From positions 682,001 through 746,000 of the forward strand of contig NZ_JABBPG010000002.1 in NCBI RefSeq assembly GCF_013140855.1: DNA of 64,000 nucleotides, written 5' to 3'. Below are positions 9,507 through 17,571 of this stretch, one piece after another. Source of the stretch: Pseudoalteromonas caenipelagi. GTDB taxonomy: Bacteria; Pseudomonadota; Gammaproteobacteria; Enterobacterales; Alteromonadaceae. Made by a program: the position numbers and the translations under genes. The number at the start of each line of letters is the position of its first letter. The first letter of the stretch is position 1. The notes beneath the pieces were generated by a model that saw only the letters and a list, made by a program, of their open reading frames with translations, was not told where the DNA came from and did no database searches.

Positions 9507-9746
9507 TTAACGGCTTATTTGCATCCAAGCGAAAAGAATTATAGGTAAAACAAGCAAGAACAATAAAGCTGGCATTTTAAATGCTTTTACTTGCTTGGCT
9601 TGTAGCCTTTTCAAAGCCGACTTTTCGTTACACGCAGCTACTTTATCAATGTAAAAGTAGCCATCGTCTAAATACTCTTTGCAATTTTGCTCATCCGCAG
9701 GAATGGCAACAAGCTTCTCTTGTTTTTTTAGGATGTAAAAATCCAT
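9507..9746 (-). CDS. Small tail-anchored membrane protein, hypothetical
   Basis: 79 aa from the ATG at 9746, preceded by GGTGAG; a GTG at 9758 would add four residues. The N-terminal 50 residues are soluble, with a DGYFYIDKVAACNEKSALKRLQAK stretch. One hydrophobic segment near the C-terminus (LLFLLVLPIILFAWM) should anchor the protein in the inner membrane with the N-terminus in the cytoplasm. Not recognised as a named family. It sits just upstream of sbcD in the same orientation but with a 53-bp gap, so cotranscription is uncertain. Confidence 0.6.
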   Translation of the reverse strand: MDFYILKKQEKLVAIPADEQNCKEYLDDGYFYIDKVAACNEKSALKRLQAKQVKAFKMPALLFLLVLPIILFAWMQISR

Positions 9747-10207
9747 ACTGCTCACCACATTTTTTATTGCTAAACGGGTTTATTTATACGAGCAAAACTG
9801 AGGCCAACTTTTTGGGACATTTTTGCACGAAATAAAAAAGTGCGCGATTTTAAAGACAATTTTGGGTAAAGATCAATAAAAAAATTTGTTTTTTTTATTT
9901 ATTTCCCAAATAGAGACAATAATTTCAAAAAATACAACTTGGCATGCCATATTATTGGCATCTGTGGCGGTTTATTCGTAATTATGCATATAATTTATTT
10001 TATATTGTTATAAGAGCAAACGTGCTTCAATGTAATAGATGCGAGATAATTGCGCGTCTGTTCGGCTACAGTTGTCGACACTATTGTTTTTATCAATGCA
10101 ATGAAATAATTTAAAGCAGGTAAAAGGGATGGCAACTTAGCGCTTTGCAAGAAGGTGCTTCGTGGCCTATGGTTAAAAAACATTCGCCACTAATGGCAGG
10201 GATAATA
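9747..10207. other. AT-rich intergenic region, no gene seen
   Basis: Contains long A/T runs around 9880-9900, a 10-bp palindrome TGGCATGCCA at 9950-9959 and a TATAAT at 9989-9994 pointing towards the HAD gene. No convincing ORF, RNA gene or riboswitch fold was recognised. It probably holds divergent promoters for the small membrane protein and the HAD phosphatase. Confidence 0.5.
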
Positions 10208-10846
10208 ATGTTACAATTAAATGCACAGGCGTGTTCATACAACAGTAGTGCTATGATCCAACAAACGATAAAAGGTGTGATCTTCGACTTAGACGGCACC
10301 CTCGTTAGCTCAGAGTTAGATTTTCAGCTGATCAAAGCACAAGTCGGCTGTTCGCCAGAACAAGACCTGCTTGATTTTATTGCTCAGCTTCCTTCACCTT
10401 ATATGCGCCAAGAAGCAATGAACATCGTTCATCAACACGAGATGTTAGATGCGCAAAATGCAGAGCTTTTACCAGGCGTTGCCAGCAGTTTAAAGCGTCT
10501 TGAACAAATGCAAATTCCGATGGCTATCGTGACCCGTAACTTTGGTCGAGCAGCCAAACTCAAGCTCGCACAGTGTAATGTGCCTATCTCGTTGATATTA
10601 ACTCGTGATGATGCGCCTGCAAAGCCAAACCCAAGTGCCCTTTTGCATATTGCGAAGCAATGGCAGTTTTCGACTCCCCATTGTATGTATGTTGGCGATT
10701 ACTTGTATGATATCCAGGCTGCACACAATGCCAAAATGCGCTCATGCTTATATGCACCCGAAGATATGCCACATTATGCAAGCCAAGCTCACCATATACT
10801 TCGCCATTTCAACGAGCTTCCCGAGCTGGTAAAAGCATTTGCTTAG
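10208..10846 (+). CDS. HAD-superfamily phosphatase (phosphoglycolate phosphatase-like)
   Basis: HAD motif I is GVIFDLDGTLVSSE, with catalytic Asp pair DxD. Motif II falls in MAIVTRNFG, the Lys in DDAPAKPNP, and motif IV is YVGDYLYDIQAAHNA. The helical cap after motif I indicates a subclass I cap as in Gph/PGP-type phosphatases. The ATG at 10208 was chosen because AGGGA precedes it; the frame is open from 10145, and an ATG at 10253 starting MIQQTIKGVIF would give the minimal HAD fold. The substrate cannot be told from sequence. The next gene begins 91 bp downstream. Confidence 0.88.
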   Translation: MLQLNAQACSYNSSAMIQQTIKGVIFDLDGTLVSSELDFQLIKAQVGCSPEQDLLDFIAQLPSPYMRQEAMNIVHQHEMLDAQNAELLPGVASSLKRLEQMQIPMAIVTRNFGRAAKLKLAQCNVPISLILTRDDAPAKPNPSALLHIAKQWQFSTPHCMYVGDYLYDIQAAHNAKMRSCLYAPEDMPHYASQAHHILRHFNELPELVKAFA

Positions 10847-10937
10847 GTTTGCATGTGACAATGCCCATCAAACGCTAGCCCAATGGCGCGAGTCTTGTTA
10901 AAATCTCGTCAATTTAATCTATAAAACGAGAATTAAG

Positions 10938-11663
10938 ATGGGCAGAGCATTTGAAGTCCGCAAGAACGCCATGGCAAAAACGGCGGCGGCAAAAACCAAA
11001 GTAAACTCAAAATATGGTAAAGAAATTTACGTTGTAGCAAAAAATGGCGGCCCTGACCCTGAAACTAACCTGTCATTACGTCGCCTAATTGATAAAGCTA
11101 AAAAAGACCAAGTACCCGCACATGTTATTGATAAAGCTATTGAAAAAGCTGCAGGTGGTGCTGGTGAAGATTATGCTGCTGCGCGCTACGAAGGTTACGG
11201 TCCTGGTAACTGTATGGTGATTGTTGACTGTCTAACTGACAATCCAAACCGCACCATCAAAGATGTACGTTTACCATTTACCAAAACAGACTCAAAAATT
11301 GGTAGCCCAGGCTGCGTTGCGCACATGTTCGATCACTTTGCTATTTTAGGTTTTGATGGCGACGACGATGAAGCAGTATTAGAAGCGCTGATGATGGCTG
11401 ATGTGGACGTGACGGATGTTGAAGTAGAAGATGGCAAAGTGTCAGTATTTGCACCGCACACAGAGTACTACAAAGCGAAGACTGCATTGACAGAAGCATT
11501 TGATGGTATCAACTTTGAGATCGATGAAATCACGTTTGTGCCACAAACACACATTGAAATCACAGATCCAGATGATATCGCGAACTTCGAAAAGTTCATG
11601 GGTATGCTAGAAGATTGTGATGATGTACAAAACATTTATCACAATGCAATTGTTAAAAACTAA
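10938..11663 (+). CDS. YebC/PmpR-family protein, YeeN-like subgroup
   Basis: 241 aa. It begins [30 protein letters not shown] and contains the [37 protein letters not shown] and DDVQNIYHN segments diagnostic of the family. It is closest in style to E. coli YeeN (238 aa) rather than YebC. YebC-family proteins were described as transcription factors and more recently as ribosome-associated factors that relieve stalling at proline stretches. The gene is monocistronic, with a strong terminator 20 bp downstream. Confidence 0.92.
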   Translation: MGRAFEVRKNAMAKTAAAKTKVNSKYGKEIYVVAKNGGPDPETNLSLRRLIDKAKKDQVPAHVIDKAIEKAAGGAGEDYAAARYEGYGPGNCMVIVDCLTDNPNRTIKDVRLPFTKTDSKIGSPGCVAHMFDHFAILGFDGDDDEAVLEALMMADVDVTDVEVEDGKVSVFAPHTEYYKAKTALTEAFDGINFEIDEITFVPQTHIEITDPDDIANFEKFMGMLEDCDDVQNIYHNAIVKN

Positions 11664-11682
11664 TTGCAGCTAACTGTTAGAT

Positions 11683-11710
11683 AAAAGCCGAGCTTGTTGC
11701 TCGGCTTTTT
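11683..11710 (+). terminator. Rho-independent terminator of the yebC-family gene
   Basis: Stem AAAAGCCGAGC (11683-11693), loop TTGTT, stem GCTCGGCTTTT, continuing into a T tract. A perfect 11-bp stem; the A/T symmetry could also stop minus-strand transcription. Confidence 0.92.
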
Positions 11711-11732
11711 AATGTGCACTTTGGAGTGAGCT

Positions 11733-12089
11733 ATGAGCAAAGTTATCGGCACAGACAACGCTAAACATTATACTTGGGGTGAAGTGTGTGATGGTTGGCA
11801 TTTGGCTGCAACAAAAGGGCTAAGTGTGATCCAAGAGCGAGTACCTCCGGGAGCAAAAGAGGTTAAACATTTTCACCATGTTGCCGAGCAGTTTTTTTAT
11901 ATTTTAGAAGGGGAAGCATGTTTAGAGGTCGATGGTGAGACATTAACACTACATAGTGGGCAGGGCGTACATGTTAGTGCGAACACCTCACATCAATTAA
12001 AGAACATCAGCAATCAGGTGTTAACTATGTTGGTTATTTCCACCCCACCCAGTCATGGTGACCGCACCATTGTTAGCGATGAATCATGA
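11733..12089 (+). CDS. Cupin-domain protein
   Basis: 118 aa single cupin barrel. Cupin motif 1 is PPGAKEVKHFHHVAEQFFYILEGEACLEVDG, supplying H-x-H and Glu metal ligands; motif 2 is VHVSANTSHQLKNIS. Small cupins of this type bind a metal and serve as isomerases, dioxygenases or sensors, and none of these can be chosen here. GGAGTGAGCT precedes the ATG. It ends 11 bp before the convergent pxpA stop. Confidence 0.85.
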   Translation: MSKVIGTDNAKHYTWGEVCDGWHLAATKGLSVIQERVPPGAKEVKHFHHVAEQFFYILEGEACLEVDGETLTLHSGQGVHVSANTSHQLKNISNQVLTMLVISTPPSHGDRTIVSDES

Positions 12090-12099
12090 CTCATCCTGT

Positions 12100-12825
12100 T
12101 TAAGTTAGTAAAATACTGATCTCATTAATTTGTGCAAGGCTCGCTTCATTATCGCCATGTACACATAGTGTGTCTGCTGTTAATGCCAGTTGTTTGCCTG
12201 ACTCTGTTGTTACACAACCTTGCGTAGCCAATTGACGAACTTGTGCCATAAGTGCTGTTTTGTCATGTACTGCGTTGGCCTGTGAGCGTGGTGTGAGCAT
12301 GCCCTCATCGGTATAGAGCCTATCTGCAAATGCTTCAAACATGAGGGTTACACCAAGTTGCTCTGCTAAAGCCTTATGTTCGTTTTGACGAGCGGTAGCG
12401 AGCACCATAAGCTTTAACTCTTTAGGGTAGCGTGCAATGGCTTGGATCACGATATTGAGTAGTGACTCATCAGCCATCATATCATTGTAAAGGGCGCCGT
12501 GCGGTTTCACATAGGCTAGGGTTAAGCCTTGGCATTGTGCCATGCCATCAAGCGCTGCAATTTGGTAGTGCAGTGTATCTGTTAACTCCTGTGCACTCAT
12601 TTTCATAGAGCGACGGCCAAAGCCTTGCAAGTCAGGATAGCTTGGGTGTGCACCAATCATTACGCGATACTGTTTTGCTAACTTAAGGGTTTTGGCTATC
12701 ACTGTAGGGTCGCCCGCATGAAACCCACAAGCAATATTTGCGCAGTCGATCACAGCCATTGCTTGCTCATCTAGGCCCATTTTCCATGCGCCAAAGCTCT
12801 CTCCCAAATCACAATTTAATAGCAT
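12100..12825 (-). CDS. pxpA: 5-oxoprolinase subunit A (LamB/YcsF family)
   Basis: 241 aa, matching the family in length. The N-terminus LLNCDLGESFGAW and the motifs IACGFHAGDPTVIAKT, GAHPSYPDLQGFGRR and YVKPHGALYNDM are hallmark PxpA sequences. PxpA works with PxpB and PxpC in ATP-dependent opening of 5-oxoproline to glutamate. Neither pxpB nor pxpC is adjacent, which is unusual because the three are commonly clustered. The gene follows the GH3 gene by 8 bp in the same orientation and may be cotranscribed with it; pyroglutamate recycling beside a cell-wall glycosidase is only a speculation. Confidence 0.93.
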   Translation of the reverse strand: MLLNCDLGESFGAWKMGLDEQAMAVIDCANIACGFHAGDPTVIAKTLKLAKQYRVMIGAHPSYPDLQGFGRRSMKMSAQELTDTLHYQIAALDGMAQCQGLTLAYVKPHGALYNDMMADESLLNIVIQAIARYPKELKLMVLATARQNEHKALAEQLGVTLMFEAFADRLYTDEGMLTPRSQANAVHDKTALMAQVRQLATQGCVTTESGKQLALTADTLCVHGDNEASLAQINEISILLT

Positions 12826-12833
12826 AACGAGTC

Positions 12834-14672
12834 CTATTTAATGGTTACGGGCAATACGCCATTTGCTGGGGCTAAACCCAGTATCACTTTTGCCAGTGCG
12901 GTAAAGGCCGGGCCTGAAACTTGCTCATTCGTCTCAACATCAATGTTATAAGCATAGCTTGCGAGCACAGCATCGCTCAGTGGCGCAAATTGTTTGATCT
13001 CATAAGGTGCGCGCAAACTTATAAATAAGGTTGATTTACTTTGTTTTTTTGCAAAAGTTAGTAGTGTTTTAAGTGCCTGCGGTTGCTGTTGTCGAGATAG
13101 AGAAAACTGCTCTAACTTCGCTACATCTTCCATCCCACCAATTTCTACTGCACTTTGCTGTGGACTTGCATGACCTGCAATGACTACATCAGCTTGTGAA
13201 ATTTGTTGCTCTGCTAAGTTTGGATCAAACCCTTGCAAACTGTTGCAGGTTATCTGTAAAGGGGCTTTACTAAATGCCCTTAGTGCTTGGAGCATGGCTT
13301 CGCACTTACGCATGTCGGGCATAATCAGGTGAATTCTACTCTTAGTCGTTACCTCTAAAGGTAATAACTGTTTATTTTTTACTTGCGTGATGGCTGCCAG
13401 AGCAAGCTCAGCTTCTAGTTTTCGATGTCCGGGGTTACCTAATGTGGCTTTTGCTATCGCACTGGAAGCTGGGGCGGTATTTTGTAAATAACCTTGTTTG
13501 AGGGTAATAATTCTTTTCGCTGAAGCGTTTATCTCGTCTTCATTTAGAGTTTTACTTTGGATGGCTTGAGTGAGCGATTTAAGCAGTTTATCTAGTTGCT
13601 GGATGTCATCAGGTGTACGGATGGCAAGAGGCATCAAGGCGATATCTACTCCAGCGTTAAAAGTTTCAATGACCGCTGATGTGTAATCAAAAAAGTCACT
13701 GATCCCAGCCATGTCTAAAGCGTCTGTGATCACCACCCCTTGGTAACCAAGTTTAGTGCGCAGCAAGTCATGCATGATGGTACGCGACATGGTGGCCGGC
13801 TTAAGCATCTGTTGTCCATGTTTGTTTTTCAGGGTACTGCTATCAAGCGCGGGATATTGAATATGCGCAGTCATGATCATACCCGGAGGGTTGGTATTAA
13901 TCACCGCTTCAAAAGGTGCTAAATCATTTTGCCAAATAGTGCGGGTATCATGGTCAACTCTCGGAAGCCCGGTGTGGCTATCAACATGGGTATCGCCATG
14001 ACCTGGAAAATGTTTTAGTGCTGAGATCACGCCATGTTGTTCAAAAGCTTTGACTTGTGCTGCCCCAAGCTTGGCGACTAATTCGGGGTCTTCGGAAAAT
14101 GAACGGACATTGATCACCGGGTTTGCGGCGTTCATATTAACATCAACGGTGGGCGCAAAGTTGACGTTTACGCCTAGGCTTGTAAGCTCCTTGGCGATCA
14201 CTTGAGCCACCGCAGTGGCGTAATGAGTACCGTGTTTTGGGTAGGTGGCGCCAATGCTCATGTTACCAGTAAATGAAGTTGCTTGCTCACGGTTGATACG
14301 TGCTACACGGCCGCCTTCTTGATCTATTGCAATAAATAGCGGAAGAGGGTGCTTAGCCTTTTGCGCTGCAGCCTGTAGCTGGTTGTTTAGCTTTACTATT
14401 TGTTCAGTATCATGGGTGTTTTCTGAAAATAGAATGACTCCACCAATATGATAATTGGCAATCACTTGGGCTAACTGTTCGGGTAATTGTGTCATTGGTT
14501 CACGGCAGGTTTTGCTTTGCCCTTGTTCACAAAAATAGCGAAAATCTAGCATTAACTTTTGTCCTAGCTGTACTTCAATGGGTAGCTCGGACTGTGCAGA
14601 AACGATTGATGGATTGCTCATGGTCATGGCGAAAAATATACCTAATGGTTTTATAAGCCTAGAAAATGTCAT
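12834..14672 (-). CDS. Exported glycoside hydrolase family 3, NagZ-like with C-terminal extension
   Basis: 612 aa. A signal peptide ends near SIVSAQ, so it is probably periplasmic, unlike cytoplasmic NagZ (about 340 aa). Family motifs include IDQEGGRVARI, the catalytic loop KHFPGHGDTHVDSHTGLP with the His/Asp general acid-base dyad of GH3 beta-N-acetylglucosaminidases, and the nucleophile Asp in VITDALDMAGI. The extra ~230 C-terminal residues resemble a second GH3 alpha/beta domain. It likely releases GlcNAc from chitin or peptidoglycan fragments. The start lacks a strong ribosome site; a downstream Met16 is possible but would break the signal peptide. Confidence 0.88.
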   Translation of the reverse strand: MTFSRLIKPLGIFFAMTMSNPSIVSAQSELPIEVQLGQKLMLDFRYFCEQGQSKTCREPMTQLPEQLAQVIANYHIGGVILFSENTHDTEQIVKLNNQLQAAAQKAKHPLPLFIAIDQEGGRVARINREQATSFTGNMSIGATYPKHGTHYATAVAQVIAKELTSLGVNVNFAPTVDVNMNAANPVINVRSFSEDPELVAKLGAAQVKAFEQHGVISALKHFPGHGDTHVDSHTGLPRVDHDTRTIWQNDLAPFEAVINTNPPGMIMTAHIQYPALDSSTLKNKHGQQMLKPATMSRTIMHDLLRTKLGYQGVVITDALDMAGISDFFDYTSAVIETFNAGVDIALMPLAIRTPDDIQQLDKLLKSLTQAIQSKTLNEDEINASAKRIITLKQGYLQNTAPASSAIAKATLGNPGHRKLEAELALAAITQVKNKQLLPLEVTTKSRIHLIMPDMRKCEAMLQALRAFSKAPLQITCNSLQGFDPNLAEQQISQADVVIAGHASPQQSAVEIGGMEDVAKLEQFSLSRQQQPQALKTLLTFAKKQSKSTLFISLRAPYEIKQFAPLSDAVLASYAYNIDVETNEQVSGPAFTALAKVILGLAPANGVLPVTIK

Positions 14673-14755
14673 AAAAAATGAATAGTTATTTTCGTTATGA
14701 TGGCTAATTTAGCATTAACCGTAGGTGATTGATAACGTAAGGCGATGATCTTTAT

Positions 14756-16084
14756 TTAATTTGCGGTGTAGGGTAAGTCGAGTAGGGCACAGCAGCCTGT
14801 TTTATCAACTCGATTATGCAAAGATAAACGGCCTTGGTGTGCTTCGGCAATTTGTTGGCATAACACTAATCCTATCCCAGAGCCTTGCTGTTTGGTGCTG
14901 TAAAATGGCACAAATAGATTATCACTGTTTTTAATGCCCGTTCCATTGTCACAGATACGAATCCTTATTTGCTTGTCGCTAATTTGCCAATCAATATCAA
15001 GTTGGCACATATGATTACTTTGCGCACAAGCATCTTGGGCATTTTTGAATAGGTTTATTAAAAGCTGCTCAAATTGCAGTGAGTCAATATGTAAGATTGC
15101 ATCACTTTTCGATGTTATGTTAAATACGCAGTCACTGAACGGCTTTTGGCAGTTTGTTATTAATTTTTTGAGAGAGTGAGGTCGGCTCTTTGGTTCTGGT
15201 AGCCTTGCTAGTTGATGATAGCTTTCAATAAATTTACCTAAATCGCAGGCACGTTTTTGAATGAACTCTAAGTTCTCGGTGATGCTATTTTTTAACGGAG
15301 TGTCGACTTGCTTATGGATTATCTTGACCAACGTTTGCGAAATCGATGCAATAGGAGACAACGAGTTATTGATCTCATGACTCATAACCTTAATGAGTCG
15401 CTGCCACGCATGGCGTTCTTCGCTACGTAATAAAGAGTGAACGTCGGTGACAAACACTAGCTTATAGGTTTTACCATCACTCATGTATTGCTCAACATGC
15501 AAATTATAGCGCTTTGTTTGTAAAGCAATTGGCAGTTCTATGACCTGACTTTGACCTTCTTGGAGCTGATTTACTATATGTAGCTGTTTGGGCAAGTCAT
15601 TAGCTGTTTTGTGCGTGTTTAATGATAACAGCGCTTGGGCTGCTGGGTTAAACAGGGCGATTTGCTGCTTTTCATCAATGGCTAAAATAGCCACATCGAT
15701 GTGCTCTAATACGGTCTGTACTAGCTGTTGAGATTCAGCTGATTGCCAGCGCTGTGCACTTAGTTGTTGCGCTAAGCGATTTATCGCGCTGAATAAGGGG
15801 GCTAACTCTTGTTCGCCTTTCCCTATGCGTGCTCTTAAGGTGTAATCCCCTTGTGCTAGCGCTTCAATTAAATTAGTTTGCGTTCGTAATTGATAGACCA
15901 CTTTTTGTTTTAATCGTACGTTGCTCCATGTAATTAAAATTGTGCCGAGTAACGCACTCAATGCAGTTAACCATACCGAAACTTGGCTGTAGAGCATGGT
16001 GATGATGAGCAATAGCAGTAAAGGCAGTGCAGTTGCCAAGTAAATTATGCTCAGTTGCTTTTCATATGGCGTGTGTCTTGGCAT
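14756..16084 (-). CDS. Membrane sensor histidine kinase (NtrY/NtrB-like)
   Basis: 442 aa. Two transmembrane segments (about 13-31 and 35-53) are followed by a HAMP-like linker, a PAS-like region (about 115-215), HisKA with phospho-acceptor H236 in MSHEINNSLSPI, and HATPase boxes LFKNAQDACAQ, DNGTGI and GSGIGLVLCQQIAEAHQG. With only a few residues between the membrane helices it has no sizeable periplasmic sensor, so it probably senses membrane or cytoplasmic cues. It follows the sigma54 activator by 18 bp and is presumably its cognate kinase. Confidence 0.93.
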   Translation of the reverse strand: MPRHTPYEKQLSIIYLATALPLLLLLIITMLYSQVSVWLTALSALLGTILITWSNVRLKQKVVYQLRTQTNLIEALAQGDYTLRARIGKGEQELAPLFSAINRLAQQLSAQRWQSAESQQLVQTVLEHIDVAILAIDEKQQIALFNPAAQALLSLNTHKTANDLPKQLHIVNQLQEGQSQVIELPIALQTKRYNLHVEQYMSDGKTYKLVFVTDVHSLLRSEERHAWQRLIKVMSHEINNSLSPIASISQTLVKIIHKQVDTPLKNSITENLEFIQKRACDLGKFIESYHQLARLPEPKSRPHSLKKLITNCQKPFSDCVFNITSKSDAILHIDSLQFEQLLINLFKNAQDACAQSNHMCQLDIDWQISDKQIRIRICDNGTGIKNSDNLFVPFYSTKQQGSGIGLVLCQQIAEAHQGRLSLHNRVDKTGCCALLDLPYTAN

Positions 16085-16102
16085 ACATGGTCATCACTTT
16101 TG

Positions 16103-17485
16103 TTATTTAGTTGGTTTATTTAAGCGGCGGTAAAAGGTACTACGGCTAAGGCCTAGTGATTGTGCGGCAGTGATAGCATCACCTTCAAAGTGAGCAAGCC
16201 GCTGCGCTAAGGTTTGCTGTTCTATCTCACTTAATGTTGGTAGGTGTTTACTATCTATTTGGCCCTCATTTATTTTTACTTGTACGTTCGTTATCGGCGT
16301 TAAATTAAGATGATCAACGTCAATATGCTCACTCGGCGCGAGGATATGTGCACGCTCCATTAAGTGGCCAAGCTCTCTAACATTACCCGGCCACTGATAA
16401 TGCTGCAGCGCATGTTGTGCCTCTGGGGTTAAAACTCGCCCTTGCGCGGCATACTTTTCAATGGCGCGCTGCAAAAAGTAGTGCGCTAAAGGTAGAATGT
16501 CAGCCACACGTTCGCGCAAAGGAGGGATATGTATTTGCACGGTATTAATACGATACAAAAGATCTTTTCGAAATGCACCAGTTGCAACTGCATGATTAAG
16601 ATCTGCATTGGTCGCACTCACCAAACGCACATCTACTGATTGTGTTTTGCTAGCACCGACCTTTTCAAATTGCTTCTCTTCTAACACTCGTAGTAATTTG
16701 GCTTGCTGGGAGTAGGGGGTATTGGCTATTTCGTCTAAAAACAAGGTGCCTTCATCGGCCAGTTCAAAACGGCCAATACGCTGAGACTTGGCGTCGGTAA
16801 ATGCGCCTTTAACATGGCCAAACATTTCACTTTCAAACAAGTTTTCGCTGACCGCGCCCATATTGACACTGATCAGCTGCTCGTCTTTTCGTGTAGAAAG
16901 GTCGTGTAGGTAACGAGCAAAGAGGCTTTTTCCTGTGCCATTTTCGCCTGTGAGCAATACGCTTACATCGCTTTTGGCAACTTGTGATAATGTGGCTAAC
17001 ACTCGTTTTATTTGTTCAGAGTGTGCAATCAAACCCGACACAAACCCCAATTCGTTTTGTAGTAACTGGTTGTGAATAGCCAGTTTTTGTGTGCGTTGTT
17101 TGGCTTTAGCCAGTTGTAATTGAGTGCGAATAATATTTAAAAGCCGCTCGTTTTCCCATGGTTTTTGCACAAAATCATTGGCACCAAGCTGCATGGCTTT
17201 TACGGCTATTTCAATACTACCCCAACCCGTAATCGCAATGATGGGGGTTTGCTCATCATCGGCTCTTAATTGTTGGATAAGGGCTAAGCCCTCTTCGGCG
17301 GATGTGGTGTCTTGCGTAAAGTTGAGATCGGTGATCACCAAGCTAATGGTATGACGCTTTAATAGTTGCTTGGCCTCAATTGGGCTATTGGCTTGTAAAC
17401 ACATATAGCCTTCTGCTTGTAGCAATAAGTTTAGCGCATGCCTTATGCCCTCATCATCATCAATGATTAATATCGGATCGCTCAT
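16103..17485 (-). CDS. NtrC-family sigma54-dependent response regulator
   Basis: 460 aa. Receiver domain with D53 (LVITDLNF), T86 and K108 (VQKPW). AAA+ domain with Walker A GENGTGKS (180-187), the sigma54-contact loop GAFTDA (227-232, a variant of GAFTGA), Walker B TLFLDE (247-252) and LRERVADILPLAHYF. A Fis-type helix-turn-helix ends the protein (AITAAQSLGLSRSTFYRRLNK). It sits between the permease (84 bp away) and the kinase in one transcription direction. A sigma54-type promoter and paired dyads upstream of the adaptor gene make it the likely activator of its own cluster. Confidence 0.95.
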   Translation of the reverse strand: MSDPILIIDDDEGIRHALNLLLQAEGYMCLQANSPIEAKQLLKRHTISLVITDLNFTQDTTSAEEGLALIQQLRADDEQTPIIAITGWGSIEIAVKAMQLGANDFVQKPWENERLLNIIRTQLQLAKAKQRTQKLAIHNQLLQNELGFVSGLIAHSEQIKRVLATLSQVAKSDVSVLLTGENGTGKSLFARYLHDLSTRKDEQLISVNMGAVSENLFESEMFGHVKGAFTDAKSQRIGRFELADEGTLFLDEIANTPYSQQAKLLRVLEEKQFEKVGASKTQSVDVRLVSATNADLNHAVATGAFRKDLLYRINTVQIHIPPLRERVADILPLAHYFLQRAIEKYAAQGRVLTPEAQHALQHYQWPGNVRELGHLMERAHILAPSEHIDVDHLNLTPITNVQVKINEGQIDSKHLPTLSEIEQQTLAQRLAHFEGDAITAAQSLGLSRSTFYRRLNKPTK

Positions 17486-17544
17486 AAATAACTTTTAATC
17501 AAACGCTTAAGTGAGTTTAGTGTACGACAAAGCGTAGCAAATAT

Positions 17545-17571
17545 AAAAGCCACGCTTTGCCTAAAGGCTTT
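17545..17571 (-). terminator. Weak hairpin between permease and regulator genes
   Basis: On the minus strand AAAGCC pairs with GGCTTT across a 14-nt loop, followed by TATATTT, immediately after the permease stop. It could partly uncouple regulator expression from that of the transporter. The stem is short, so the call is tentative. Confidence 0.35.

Noticed and set aside
9995..10299. Minus-strand ORFs overlapping the start of the HAD gene
   Set aside because: Mostly in AT-rich intergenic DNA, no ribosome site, no recognisable protein features.
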